From Palaemon carinicauda (lineage: Eukaryota; Arthropoda; Malacostraca; Decapoda; Palaemonidae), in contig NC_090726.1 in the NCBI RefSeq assembly GCF_036898095.1, positions 180,406,663 through 180,470,662 of the forward strand: a DNA stretch of 64,000 nt, given 5' to 3'. The notes under the pieces are model-generated. The model was not told the DNA's origin and ran no database searches. It worked only from the letters and a program-made list of their open reading frames with translations. Positions 24,907 to 35,448 of this stretch are shown one piece after another. Position 1 is the first letter of the stretch. Each line of letters opens with the position of its first letter. A program made the translations under genes and the position numbers.

Positions 24907-24910
<4 letters not shown>

Positions 24911-24990
<80 letters not shown>
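24911..24990. repeat. (CT)40 microsatellite
   Basis: Pure CT repeat; equivalent to 43402-43480 in copy B. Confidence 0.97.
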
Positions 24991-24994
<4 letters not shown>

Positions 24995-25172
24995 CGCATT
25001 TTCTCGGTTTTTCTCATTTCTTATTTCTTCCACAGCTTTTCTGGTCCCCTCCATTCTTTTAAAACCCTTTCCGTTGCAACAAAATTATTCCTACCCTCTC
25101 CATTGGAATTTCAGGTCAACCCTTGTTTGCATTTTCAATGTTTTCTTCCAGATTTTTTTTATCAAATTTGAT

Positions 25173-25177
<5 letters not shown>

Positions 25178-25246
<69 letters not shown>
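25178..25246. repeat. (TC)n microsatellite
   Basis: Near-pure TC repeat; equivalent to 43668-43745 in copy B. Confidence 0.97.
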
Positions 25247-26164
<918 letters not shown>

Positions 26165-26483
26165 TTCCACAATACTGTTCAGTGTGCATTTCACACTTAA
26201 AAGCCTTTTGAAGCCTTTGATATTTTTAGATTCGCTTATCAAGTTGGTATTTCTATGAAACATTTTTAGGATTTGTTGGTTTTACTAAAAGAAACATCGA
26301 TTTCCTATAATATTTCGTTTGGTTATGAGTTATCTTTTGCACTTGCTTTTCAGTTGGAAATCACAGAAATGGTAGAATCAGAGAGTATTGATCCACTAAA
26401 ACTAATACCTTTACAAATATAATCGAATTTAAAATATTTGCGTCTTAATTTCAAAATTTCAATATTTTAAACATCTGAGCAAA

Positions 26484-26731
26484 CATTAATCTTTGGAACT
26501 GCCTCTGCAAATCCTCCGATAAAGCCTAGTGTCTGAACATGTTTTGTTATTGATGTTCCGATCGCGTGATTTATTTTGCCAATACCACTGTGTTCGTGCG
26601 AAGAGTAAGGATACCTCGATAAATGTTTCTCCTTCCAGAGCTATTGTACTAATTTCTCATCTTGGGAAATGATGTTGGTTCCTCTGATTTGGATATAGCA
26701 GTTGAAGCCATATTTTATCCAATATGTTTTG
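26484..26731. other. 248-bp block identical in copies A and B (A copy)
   Basis: Every base matches 44839-45086. The base next to each end differs (A versus C on the left, C versus T on the right), and flanks diverge by about 10-12% on the left and 5% on the right. On the minus strand one frame is open for about 59 codons from after a TAG near 26643. It reads plausibly as protein (for example HEHSGIGKINHAIGTS and LGFIGGFAEAVPK), but another minus frame is open over nearly the same span. With no base changes, codon bias in substitutions cannot be used. It may be a conserved exon, a regulatory block or a gene-conversion tract. I do not recognise a product. Confidence 0.8.
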
Positions 26732-26803
26732 CATATAACAAAGGCATGTTTTTATTCCATAAGTTTTGGTTATAGCAGATATTAGCATATTTTTAATGCC
26801 TTC

Positions 26804-26938
26804 GTCCGGGCGGGCGGGAGGGGGGAAGGATCGCCCTGGCTGACGGGAGGGGGGGAGGCCCACCCGGGGTGACGGGAGGGGTGAAGCCCCCCCCCCCCCC
26901 CCCCCCCCCCCCGGGCTGGTGGGAGGGGGGGAGTCCCG
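26804..26938. repeat. GC-rich G-tract minisatellite with poly-C run
   Basis: Four imperfect ~30-bp units of the form GGGCTGACGGGAGGGGGGGA plus GGCCC, with a C run of about 28 at 26887-26913. It lies in otherwise AT-rich DNA and is absent from copy B, where ATGCCTTCACCAGAATCGAA runs straight through (about 45150-45170). Runs of G could form quadruplexes. A collapsed or misread low-complexity stretch is also possible. Confidence 0.85.
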
Positions 26939-28205
26939 AATCAAAGATTTTGTGAAACTTATGTATTCACCCGTGTCGTTGTTTTGTTTGTTTGTTTGAA
27001 AGCAACTTTACACTAAAAGCACTGTACTGATTTTGAATGACTTGGTTGTCATGTTAGGTATGACCCAAGGATGAATCTTCAACATTTTGGATAAAGTACA
27101 TGAAAGTACACGTAAGCAGCAGTGCTTTGGAAATAATCAAAATGTTAGTAAACAACACATATTTTTTTAGTTTATCTATTGTTTGTGAACAATACGCTAA
27201 ATTGCTGAACCAATTCCAACGAAACATGTCGGACATGTGGGGTATGACTCATGGACAAATCACTATATTGAAGAAAATACATCGAAGTGCAAGTACGCGG
27301 TGGAGTTAAGAGCAAAATATTGCTTATCGTGGCGGAGGCATGCTCTCTACTGAATGCCCCTCTAGTTCTTTATCTTTTGGTTATATCAGACACAAGCCTG
27401 TTTTTAATCTTATGTTTTGGTTAAGGCAAAAGCACGCGTTAAAAGAAAGGCATTGTACCATTATCGTTTTGTTCTTCTTATTGTGGGCAAAACGTGAACA
27501 AAAAAAAGTTTCCTTCATTTTGCTTTGATTGTATTAGGCGCAGCTTAAGTTAGAAAGAAACTGAGAAAATTGTGTTTATTCGTTTATCATTGATTATAAT
27601 TGGAGTAATTTTTTCACTTTAAATATAGTAGACACATATATAGATAGGTTATTCTGTGTCGATAATAAGACACAAATGAAGATAAGAAGAAAAATATTTT
27701 CATTCACATTCTTTTGATTATAGTGGATGCAGATAAGCAGGAGCAGGAGGGTTTTAATACTTTGGTTTTGATTGAGATAGGCAGATAGAATGATGCTATA
27801 TTTATACTTCTATTTTATTTTGGTAGCCACCGACACATTAGGAAAGTGGTATAGTAGTTTGTTTTAGCTATACCACATATATTCATAGTGAAGACCACGT
27901 ATTTACTCATTTTGCTTTTAGTGTACACTACATACACGGATACAAAGGTGCTGTCATTATTTTTCATGTTTATAACAAAATGAAATAAAGTTTGATGAAA
28001 TATATTCATATTCATTTCTGATTGACTAGTTCATTTAAATTCCTCTGGCATCCTAACGAAGCAGACAGGAACCGAATAGACCTCTGTTAAATATGGCTGA
28101 AATACACACATACAGACAAAATTTTAAAAACAAAATATTTTTTCCTTTTGTGTTCTTTACAATTATAGGGGAGATAATCAGAAATGTATAGATTTATCAT
28201 TCCTT
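26939..28205. other. Copy A spacer, no accepted gene
   Basis: Collinear with 45165-46190 plus 50592-50930, interrupted in B by the LTR element. The empty target site is near 27876-27884 (TACCACATATATTCATAGTG). Small frames (60-69 codons) are not preserved in both copies. Confidence 0.6.
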
Positions 28206-28324
28206 TTGCTTCAATCATAGTAATATATCTATAGATATAGATATAGATATAGATATAGATATAGATATAGATATAGATATAGATATAGATATAGATATAG
28301 ATTGTGTGTGTGTGTGTGTGTGTG
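28206..28324. repeat. (ATAGAT)n-(TG)n microsatellite
   Basis: About sixteen AGATAT hexamer units (28208-28301) followed by TGTGTG to 28324. At the equivalent place copy B has pure (TA)n (50930-51020). Confidence 0.95.
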
Positions 28325-28662
28325 TAAAAATAAACATATTTCTTAATCATAATGTATATGCAAAAAGACAGCATATATTATTCATAAAATTCATAATGAC
28401 TGGCCGAATAAAATAGAATTAACAACCATAAAAGAATTATAAAATATTTTCACTGAAAAAAATAGATATTTTCTGTTAACAAAACATTTTTATGAAGATA
28501 TGAAATGAAAAAAATAAAATAAAAGAGAGATAGATTAAGTCACCCTAAGATTTCTGTATCAAATACGTATTGTGATAAACTCTAGAATATTAATAAATCG
28601 GCTTTAAGCTGAAGATTAGATATATAAAGATTTATCTAGATATCATTATTTATTTCTTGCTT

Positions 28663-29658
28663 ACCCAGTTTTCAACTGGGTGGTATTTGTATTTGTAGTG
28701 TAGGGTTCTGTGTTGCATCCTGTCCCCTTAGGAGTCCATCACTATTCTTAATATGTGCGCCGTTTATAAAATCACACACTTCTGCATGAGTTCTAGAGCT
28801 ACTTCAGCCTCCAGGTTTTCTAACTCCCTTTCAGAGATCTTAGGATCGCGCCTAGTGCTTCTATCATTATGGATACAATTTCCACTGGCATATCTCATAT
28901 CCTTCTTATTTCTATTTTAAGGTCTTGATACTTATCCATTTTTCCCCAATTCTCTTCAACACTGGAGTCCTATGGTACTGCGACATCAATGAGAGATACT
29001 TTATTCTTTTGATTTTGTCAATCAACGTCACGTCTAGTCTACTGGCGCGTATCAGCCTATCTGTTCTGATACCATAGTCCCAGAGGATCTTTGCCTGATC
29101 GTTTTTTATCACTCACTCAGGTTATTCCTAGTGCCACTTATCACTGCAAGTTAAATGATGTTTCTTGCACAGGCTCCAGTGGAGGGCTTTTGCCACTGAA
29201 TCGTGCCTCTTTTTTTTTTTTACTGATTCCGTGCAAGTGCCGGACATTCGCTTGCTATGCGGTTTATGGTTTCATTTTTCGTGTCGCACTTCCTACACAT
29301 TGGAGCAACGCTATTTCCGTGTATCGTTCTTCAAACATATCTGGTTCCTAGGGCCTGATTTTGTGCTAGTGTTATCAATCCTTCAGTTTTCTTCTTGAGC
29401 TCTCCGCTCAGTAGCCATTGCCACGTGTCATCGCTGGCTAGTTCTTTAGCCTCATGTATTGCCCATGTATTTGTTTATTGTGCCAGTCAGATGTTCTGTT
29501 TGTCATTTTCCTGTCTCCGTATATTTCTGGGTCTTCGTCTACTTTTATCAATCCTTGTTCCCATGCACTCTTGAGCCACTTGTCTTCACTAGTTTTCAGA
29601 TATTGCCCTAGTGCTCTATTCTCGATATAGGTAGTAGTCCTCTCGCTCCTTCCTTTCG

Positions 29659-29660
<2 letters not shown>
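28663..29660 (-). pseudogene. RLE-type non-LTR retrotransposon 3' fragment, copy A
   Basis: On the minus strand, pieces of the C-terminal part of an R2/R4-like element are recognisable in order: QIHGQYMRLKN (from ~29460), a TWQWLLSGELKKKTEGLI-type segment (~29350-29410), a zinc knuckle MCRKC...ECPALA (~29235-29290), and a restriction-like endonuclease segment ILWDYGIRTDRL...LDVTLIDK (~29010-29100). The knuckle histidine is arginine here and the PD of the endonuclease reads LD, so both sites are damaged. Several stops and frameshifts are present. The 3' end carries a palindrome ACCCAGTTTTCAACTGGGT (28663-28681). RLE elements cut target DNA to prime reverse transcription (family knowledge). The reverse transcriptase core is not present here. 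Confidence 0.75.

Positions 29661-29714
<54 letters not shown>
29661..29714. repeat. (TTA)18 microsatellite between two retroelements
   Basis: Pure TTA repeat between the RLE fragment and the left arm of the Penelope-like element. Copy B has a shorter version at 52394-52419. It encodes the Asn run in a 142-codon minus frame (29438-29866) that joins pieces of two unrelated elements. Confidence 0.95.
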
Positions 29715-29715
<1 letters not shown>

Positions 29716-30011
29716 AAGTGATTGCTGCCTCAGTGGTGTTGATTTTGTAATTAACTTTTTCTATTGTTTTTATCTTTTTCTCTTCATTGCTACAATCTGC
29801 CAGCAACTGGGAAAGGGACGTAATTTCATTAGGAAGTTGATGGAGACCATATCCTTCACAATTCATCTTTAATATTTCACTACATACTACGAAAGTACGG
29901 ATAATAAGTACAAAGTATGAAACACTATCACAATGTCAGTGTGCACAAAGTAATGGTCACTTAGGTACAAAAATAAATTTAAATTACGTGGAGTTAGGTA
30001 TAACAAATCCT

Positions 30012-30066
30012 TCAACTCCACCGGTTTCGAGCTGTGAGAAGGTTTTCTGCTCATTATCAAGAGTGA
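30012..30066 (-). ncRNA. Hammerhead-ribozyme-like hairpin, left arm A
   Basis: Minus-strand order: TTGATAAT, then GAGC...GCTC stem, then CGAAACCGGT. This resembles the hammerhead layout CTGATGA, stem II, GAAA. The CTGATGA box is degenerate, so activity is doubtful. Hammerhead motifs in Penelope pseudo-LTRs are known. Confidence 0.45.
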
Positions 30067-30399
30067 ACTGTAACGCAGGTGTGTTAGCAAGGGCTTATAT
30101 ACAGAGTCCTGCTTTGACATTCCATCCTTATTGGCAAAGGACCACCCGAGGGCGGAGACAATTATTCCTGGGAAATAGTGGCCTCTGGCTGCCCAGCTTG
30201 CTTGGCGGGATTAGGGGATCTGGTCCTGTCTGGAGATAATCCATGTTTTGGCTTCCAGCTCTGTCAGTCCTGTTATGGTCGTAATTACCTGGACCATTGT
30301 TGGTGATGGACCTTGTGCACGTTGGTATTGACGTCGTCTTTCTTGTTGAATGAAGAGAGCTTCCATTATCATGAGACGTCTGTCAGGGGCACGGCCAAT

Positions 30400-32549
30400 G
30401 ATGTTGACATTTTTTGTTATATGCTACCTTATCTTATAATTATGCATTTGGAGGCAATGCATTTTTTATTGCTCCCTGTTTCACGTGGCAAGATAATCTC
30501 TTGGAGAGACGCATTATCCTCATCCCGATGTAGGTGCTAGGATATTCCTGGACCGGGCATTTATATCAGTACACTACATTGGTCTTCTTATAATCATCTT
30601 GCATGGCAGGGGCAGGGTTGTTTTTCATTATCAGATCTCGTGTTTTTGCCGATTGGTAATAAATTATTAGGTTGATTTTGGCATCCTCTTCCATTGCAAA
30701 AATGATTTTTATTATATTTTTCATAGTCTTTTCGTCGTCTTGGTAGATTGAGCTCATAAGGTCTTTATAGTATATATTTGTTTTGGCTGGGCCGTTGGTA
30801 TTATCAGGACCTTCATTCTTGTACCATTTTTCAATCTGTCCTTATTTGTGAAACCGTTATTTACTAGAATTTTAGAAGTTCTGTCGAGTTCCTCGTGTGT
30901 GCGTCTCCATGAAGAACAGTGAGAAATGGCTCTCTGAAACAAAGCCTTAATGTTGTTAGTTTTGTACCGACTAGGACTCTCACTGTTACCATTTAGACAT
31001 AGACCAAGATTCGTTGGTTTCATGTACAGAGGTATTGATATTGATGCTAGTATTGTTTCTCTACAAGGACATCAAGGAAGGGGAGACGTCCTTGGAGGCT
31101 GTGCTCGAGGGTGAACCTAAAGGAGCTGCACTCTTCGAAAATGCGTCGAGATTCTTCTATACACTCCACATTGGCCGTTTTTACGAAATTATCGTCAATG
31201 CAGTGCACATAGAGGTCTGGTTTGCTGATTTTTTTAAAAACTGATTCCTCGATTACTCCCATATAAAAATTGGTAAAGAAGACGCTTAAAAGGGACCCCT
31301 TAGTGACCCCATCCTTCTGAATATATTTGTGGCCCTTGTGTGTAGTAAAAGGGGCTTTCTTGGTGCATATTTCTAATAATGCCCGGAGAGAGGCCTCAGG
31401 GACAATGAGAGTGGGTGTAGTTGTATCTCTATAAACTTGGTCCATTATGAAGTCTAGGGACTCAACATCCATGGAGGTTTTTCCAGGAATTCTGCTAATG
31501 ATGTCACACCATATTTATTGGCAATATAGGGCGTGAGCAGGGTATTCAGTTTCTTTGCAAGCTGGTATGTAGGGTCAGGGCGCTGGCTGATAATAGGCCG
31601 GAGAGGGTTTCCTTGCTTGTGTGTTTTTACATTTCCGTATAAGTAGCCCAGCCCAAAATCCCCTGAAATAGTTGGCATGTGGACGGTGTTGTTGGCAGCA
31701 CTGATGGTTTGTATAATCTGGTTTGCTTCCCTCTTCATATCTTCATTGGAGTTTTGGGACAAGCTTTCACATTTTAAGGTATCAGCCAAAATCATATTTA
31801 GTTTTTCTTGGTGGTACTCTGTATTTATGACAACGAAGGTGGCAGTTTTATCTGCCTGGCGTACAGTGATGCCTTCTTGCATTCTAAAAGCCTTGGCAGC
31901 ATTTCTCATCTCCTTCGTGATGATCCCATTCCAGTGTTGGCCACGGTCAGAGAGGGCTTCTGCCAAGAGTAGGAGTTAGAGGGCATCAGTTGTCCGTAGG
32001 GCACCTCTACGTTCATTTTCTTAGATGGTGTTAAGGAAGAGCTTGATTTCCATTCTCTTGTCAGTCGGTCTTGGTTTGGTTATGTAGTGGCAACGTAATT
32101 TGTGAGATTTAAGTATTCTTGCCTCTTCTTTGGAATCCTAAATTTGCCTCCATTAATATTAATGAGTTTCCTTATCACAGTTCGATCCAATTTTGTTGGT
32201 CTTTCTTTTTTAGTTTATTAAGGAGGTAAGAAATATTATGTGGGTAGTCAAGGTGATTCCTCTTGTTGGTCATTGTCATCAGGTTGTCCTTCATCAGTCT
32301 CTTCAGTAATGCTGTGGTATAGATTGTCTTGTTCCTCTCTCTCAATGTATCAAAGGGCCTCTTGTGAAGGATAAGCTTGGTTAACGGCAATGTTCCGGAT
32401 TTCATACCATTCACTCTACAGTCAAGCAAGTGGTGCATACAGATCTTGGCTGAGCCCCTGAGAGCAGACGTCTCAGGATAATGGAAGCTCTTTTCATTCA
32501 ACAAGAAAGACCTGACCTCAACACCACACAAGAGGGGACTTATTGCCAA
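30400..32549 (-). pseudogene. Penelope-type reverse transcriptase and GIY-YIG endonuclease, copy A
   Basis: The N-terminal part is in a 124-codon frame at 32175-32549. The next frame (31454-31966) has the finger motif NVKTHKQGNPLRPIIS. A frame change near 31460-31470 leads to 31047-31472, with GVTKGSLLSVFFTNFYMG, a modified catalytic box CIDDNFV and the HSLQGRLPFLDVLV segment typical of Penelope-like enzymes. Further pieces lie at 30754-31023 (SHCSSWRRTHEEL) and 30566-30757 (ends KKTNVVY). A TGA near 30566 interrupts the start of the endonuclease region, where copy B keeps an arginine. The enzyme would copy RNA at nicked or telomere-like ends (family knowledge). As read here it is not functional. 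Confidence 0.85.
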
Positions 32550-33230
32550 CGTGCATAATGTCCATCACCAACAATAGTCCAGGCAATTACGACCATAACA
32601 GGACTGACAGAGCTGGAAGCCAAAACATGGATCATCTCCAGACAGGACTAGATCCCTTAATCTCACCAAGCACGCTGGCTAGCCAGAGGCCACTACTTCC
32701 CAGGAATAATCGTCGTCCTCGGGTGGTCCTTGATCAATAAGGATGGAGTATCTAAGCAGGACTTCATATATAGGCCCTTGCAAACACAACTACGGGCCGA
32801 CCAATGGAATGGCCCATGCCAACAGGAACTGTTGGCTTCAATCCACAACACAACACCTGCGTTACAGTTCACTCTTGATAATGAGCAGAAAACCATCTCA
32901 CTGCTCCAAAGCGGTGGAGTTGAAGGATGTGTTATACAGTACTTAATTCCACGTAATTTAAATTTATTTTGGTACATAAGTGACCATTATTTTGTGCACA
33001 TTGACATTGTGATAGTGTTTCATACTTTTTACTTATCTGTACTTTCGTAGTATGTAGTGATATATTAAAGAGGATTTGTGAATGATATGGTCTCCATCAC
33101 CTTCCTAATGAAAATATGTCCCTTTCCCAGTTACTGGCGGATTGTAGCAAAAGATAATAAGTACAATAGAAAAAGTTGATTATAAAATTTACACCATTGA
33201 CAAAGCAATCACTTTCAATAAAACCTGCTC
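32445..33230 (+). repeat. Right inverted arm of the Penelope-like element, copy A
   Basis: Reverse complement of 29711-30400, with shared blocks such as AATGGAAGCTCTTTTCATTC, GGAAGCCAAAACATGGATCA, GGAGTTGAAGGATGTGTTAT and CCTTTCCCAGTTACTGGCGG. The arm includes sequence that, in the left arm, encodes the end of the endonuclease frame. Confidence 0.85.
32872..32925 (+). ncRNA. Hammerhead-ribozyme-like hairpin, right arm A
   Basis: CTTGATAAT, then stem GAGCAG...CTGCTC, then CAAAGCGGTGG. This is the inverted partner of the hairpin at 30012-30066. Here the GAAA box reads CAAAG, so it is further decayed. Confidence 0.4.
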
Positions 33231-33281
33231 TCGAAATATTATCATTAGCTTTATCATTATCACTATTATTATTACTAGTAA

Positions 33282-33690
33282 GCTACAACCCTAGTTATAA
33301 AACACAGGATGTTATCAGACAAGGACTCAAACAGGGAAAAATAGCCCAGTGAGTTAAGGAAATAAACAAATAAACTACAACAGTTGTAATGAACAGTCAA
33401 TATGAAATATTCTAAGATTGATAGCAACATAGATATTATATAAATAGAGATTTATGTCATCCTGTTTAACAAGAATATTCACTGAAATTATGAATTTTTA
33501 AGTTCCACCTTTGTAATTGCCTGATAAGGAAGATCATTCCACAATTATTCATAGTTAGAATAAAACTTCTAGAATACTATCACATAGAGCCTTCTGATGG
33601 GGAGGGCATGACTATTAGAATTAATTGCATACCTAGTATTACACAAGTAGGATGGTCCTATGTAAATCTTTAGTATATGCTATCTTTTCT
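33282..33690 (-). repeat. LINE-like tail repeat, copy A (inverted)
   Basis: Starts GCTACAACCCTAGTTATAAA, contains GGGAAAAATAGCCCAGTGAG, GGAAGATCATTCCACAATTA, AATAAAACTTCTAGAATACT and CCTAGTATTACACAAGTAGG. It is the complement of the family at 13920-14188. The (ATT)n-like lead (33240-33276) is the element's tail in this orientation. Confidence 0.6.
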
Positions 33691-33939
33691 TGGTCCAATA
33701 GAAATAAATAAAGAAGGATTCAAAAGACTTTATCCTAAAAGAAATCATTGGATATTGAATTCGCATTCATCATATTTATATACATCATTATTTACCTTTT
33801 ATTATTAATCATCGAAATATCTACTTATCAATCCATTTCCATGCTCAGTTCAGCAATTAAGAGTGATGAATTCAAGGAAACGCTCATTCCAATTCAAAAC
33901 ATGAGTAGGTACTTATTAAAATCAAAACTACCTCCAAAA

Positions 33940-33951
<12 letters not shown>

Positions 33952-34008
<57 letters not shown>
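33952..34008. repeat. (CT)n microsatellite
   Basis: Pure CT after an ATCTCTAT lead. Copy B has 56410-56457. The Harbinger element inserted just to the right. Confidence 0.95.
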
Positions 34009-34011
<3 letters not shown>

Positions 34012-34271
34012 TCCTTCCTTTAAGGTGCGATTAGATTGGAGAGTTTTTTCCGAGAGTTGCTCTCAGACAGCTGCTCTATGGAATGTAAACAGGCTGTAGA
34101 GGACTCTCCGAGATTTTCTCTCTACTCTCGCGAGTGTTTCTCTTCTCTCGTGCATGCTACAGTCTAAACACACTAGACAGCACGCTCGTAGAGCTAGGTT
34201 GTAGCTCTCCACTCTCTCCAGAGAATATTCAGATCTCTGAAAGTTTTCGTTACTCTCGCGAGAGAACATGA

Positions 34272-34547
34272 GTGCCAAAAAAGTGGAATAAAGACCAAAC
34301 AATTGCATTAATTCAGCAATACGAGAAATTTCCTGAACTGTGGAATGTGACTTTGCTTGAGTACAGAAACAAAGAGCTGAAAATTAGTAAAATTAAAGGA
34401 ATAGCTGAAAACTTGGGAATTAGCAAAAAAGAAATTACAAGAAAATGGCACAATATCCGGAGTCTAATGTGTACTGAAGCTAGAAAATTAAAGAAGAAAA
34501 AATATGGGAGTAGAGCTGAAGAAATAATTAGTGTAAAAAAAAAATAA
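34272..34547 (+). CDS. MADF/Myb-like DNA-binding ORF of the Harbinger element
   Basis: 91 codons. The pattern of spaced aromatic residues fits a MADF/SANT-like domain: ALIQQYEKFPELWN (residues ~12-25), EYRNKELKISKIKGIAENLG (~29-48), then KKEITRKWHNIRSLM (~52-66) and a Lys-rich tail. In PIF/Harbinger elements such a second protein binds DNA and helps the transposase (family knowledge). The frame starts with GTG; no in-frame ATG is available before a stop. An ATG at 34268-34270 is one base out of phase, across an A run at 34277-34282, suggesting a small indel broke the original start. The C-terminus ends abruptly in a poly-A stretch, so the protein is probably truncated. Confidence 0.7.
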   Translation: MPKKWNKDQTIALIQQYEKFPELWNVTLLEYRNKELKISKIKGIAENLGISKKEITRKWHNIRSLMCTEARKLKKKKYGSRAEEIISVKKK

Positions 34548-34589
34548 GAAATAAAAAAAAAACACTACCCACAAACACACACACTTCAA

Positions 34590-34865
34590 TACCCTTTATT
34601 TTTAACGAGCACGTGCACTAGATTATTTGTTATTATTATTTGAAAAAAAAAATATATTAGATATATTTAATTCAAATAAATGCTTAAAATTTACAGATTT
34701 AATTTAAATATTTGAATTTAACGGGAACGTGCAGTAGATTATTTGTTATTATTATTAAAAATAAAAATATTAAATACATTTAATTTAAATAAATGATTAA
34801 AATTTAAATATTTAATTTAAATATTTGGATTTAACGGGCACGTGCACTAGTTACTTTGTATTTAT
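34590..34865. repeat. Three ~115-bp units with CACGTGCA inside the Harbinger element
   Basis: ACGAGCACGTGCACTAGATT (about 34605), a similar ACGGGAACGTGCAGTAGATT (about 34721) and ACGGGCACGTGCACTAG (about 34832) recur with TTATTTGTTATTATTATT-type sequence. The first and third hold the palindrome GCACGTGC. Spacing is about 115 and 111 bp. Confidence 0.8.
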
Positions 34866-35448
34866 ATGTTATGCTTTCTTATCCTAACCTACCCTCCCTC
34901 ACTTACTGCTCACTCCAGCATTTTTTTTGTTTACACAGTGTTATATAAAAACACTTTATTTCTTCAGGAACTGCCTAGCTCTGAATTGATCTGGAAACGG
35001 GAATCAACTAGAGCAATCTGAAAGTATTAATTTGGAAATAGGAACCCCCAAACATACGAAGTTCTTATAGCTCGATGTATCTTCCTCAAACAATTTTCTA
35101 AATAATTTTGCATGTGCTTCATCTTCTCCCCTTTTGCTTATCCATTTTCAGACCCACATACTTCTTTTCCTTTTCTTTTTCACTTCGTTCATAATTATTA
35201 ATGCAGCAGCAACATGGCACTTTTGAGACATGCTCTCTCAACCCTCGCTAGTCGTCGTCTGAAACTGGCTCCAGTGTAAATAGATGCGCGAGAAATCTTA
35301 CCCATCTCTCGGACACTTTCTCTCGCGACACTCACTCACAGCTCTCGGAGAGAAAAACTTGCTGGTAGTATAAACACGCTGTAGAGAAAGTCGCGCGAGG
35401 GTAGCCGTCTCTCGGGAGAGTTTACTCTCCAGTAAAATCGCACCTTTA

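Larger units (their letters stand above)
29711..33230 (-). mobile_element. Penelope-like element, copy A (decayed)
   Basis: Minus-strand element of about 3.5 kb with a Penelope-type reverse transcriptase, a GIY-YIG-like endonuclease region and long inverted arms. The right (5') arm at about 32445-33230 is the reverse complement of the left (3') arm at about 29711-30400. Such pseudo-LTR arms are known for Penelope-like elements. Each arm carries a hammerhead-like hairpin. The same element at the same position exists in copy B (52415-55680), so it predates the duplication. Frameshifts and stops break it in both copies. Confidence 0.88.
34023..35445 (+). mobile_element. Non-autonomous PIF/Harbinger DNA transposon
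   Basis: The ends are AGGTGCGATT and its complement AATCGCACCT, and inverted similarity extends imperfectly about 40 bp (GGAGAGT, CGAGAG). A 3-bp TTA is repeated outside both ends (34020-34022 and 35446-35448). The uninterrupted site is present once in copy B (CCTTTATAAGAGG, 56457-56469). TTA target duplications and a MADF/Myb-like accessory ORF are hallmarks of PIF/Harbinger (family knowledge). No DDE transposase frame is present in the 1.4 kb, so it depends on a transposase from elsewhere. The subterminal regions are rich in CTCTCG/CGAGAG, possible binding sites. Confidence 0.88.

Noticed and set aside
26657..26944. 95-codon minus frame across the GC tract
   Set aside because: Pro/Gly-rich low complexity from the G-rich insertion, fused to an unrelated frame. 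Copy B lacks the insertion.
31014..31244. Plus-strand frame containing EGEPKGAALFENASRFFYTL
   Set aside because: It is the antisense shadow of the Penelope-type reverse transcriptase on the minus strand.
29711..33230. Telomerase or another host reverse transcriptase
   Set aside because: The inverted arms, GIY-YIG-like end and FLDV segment fit a Penelope-like element, and the frame is broken.
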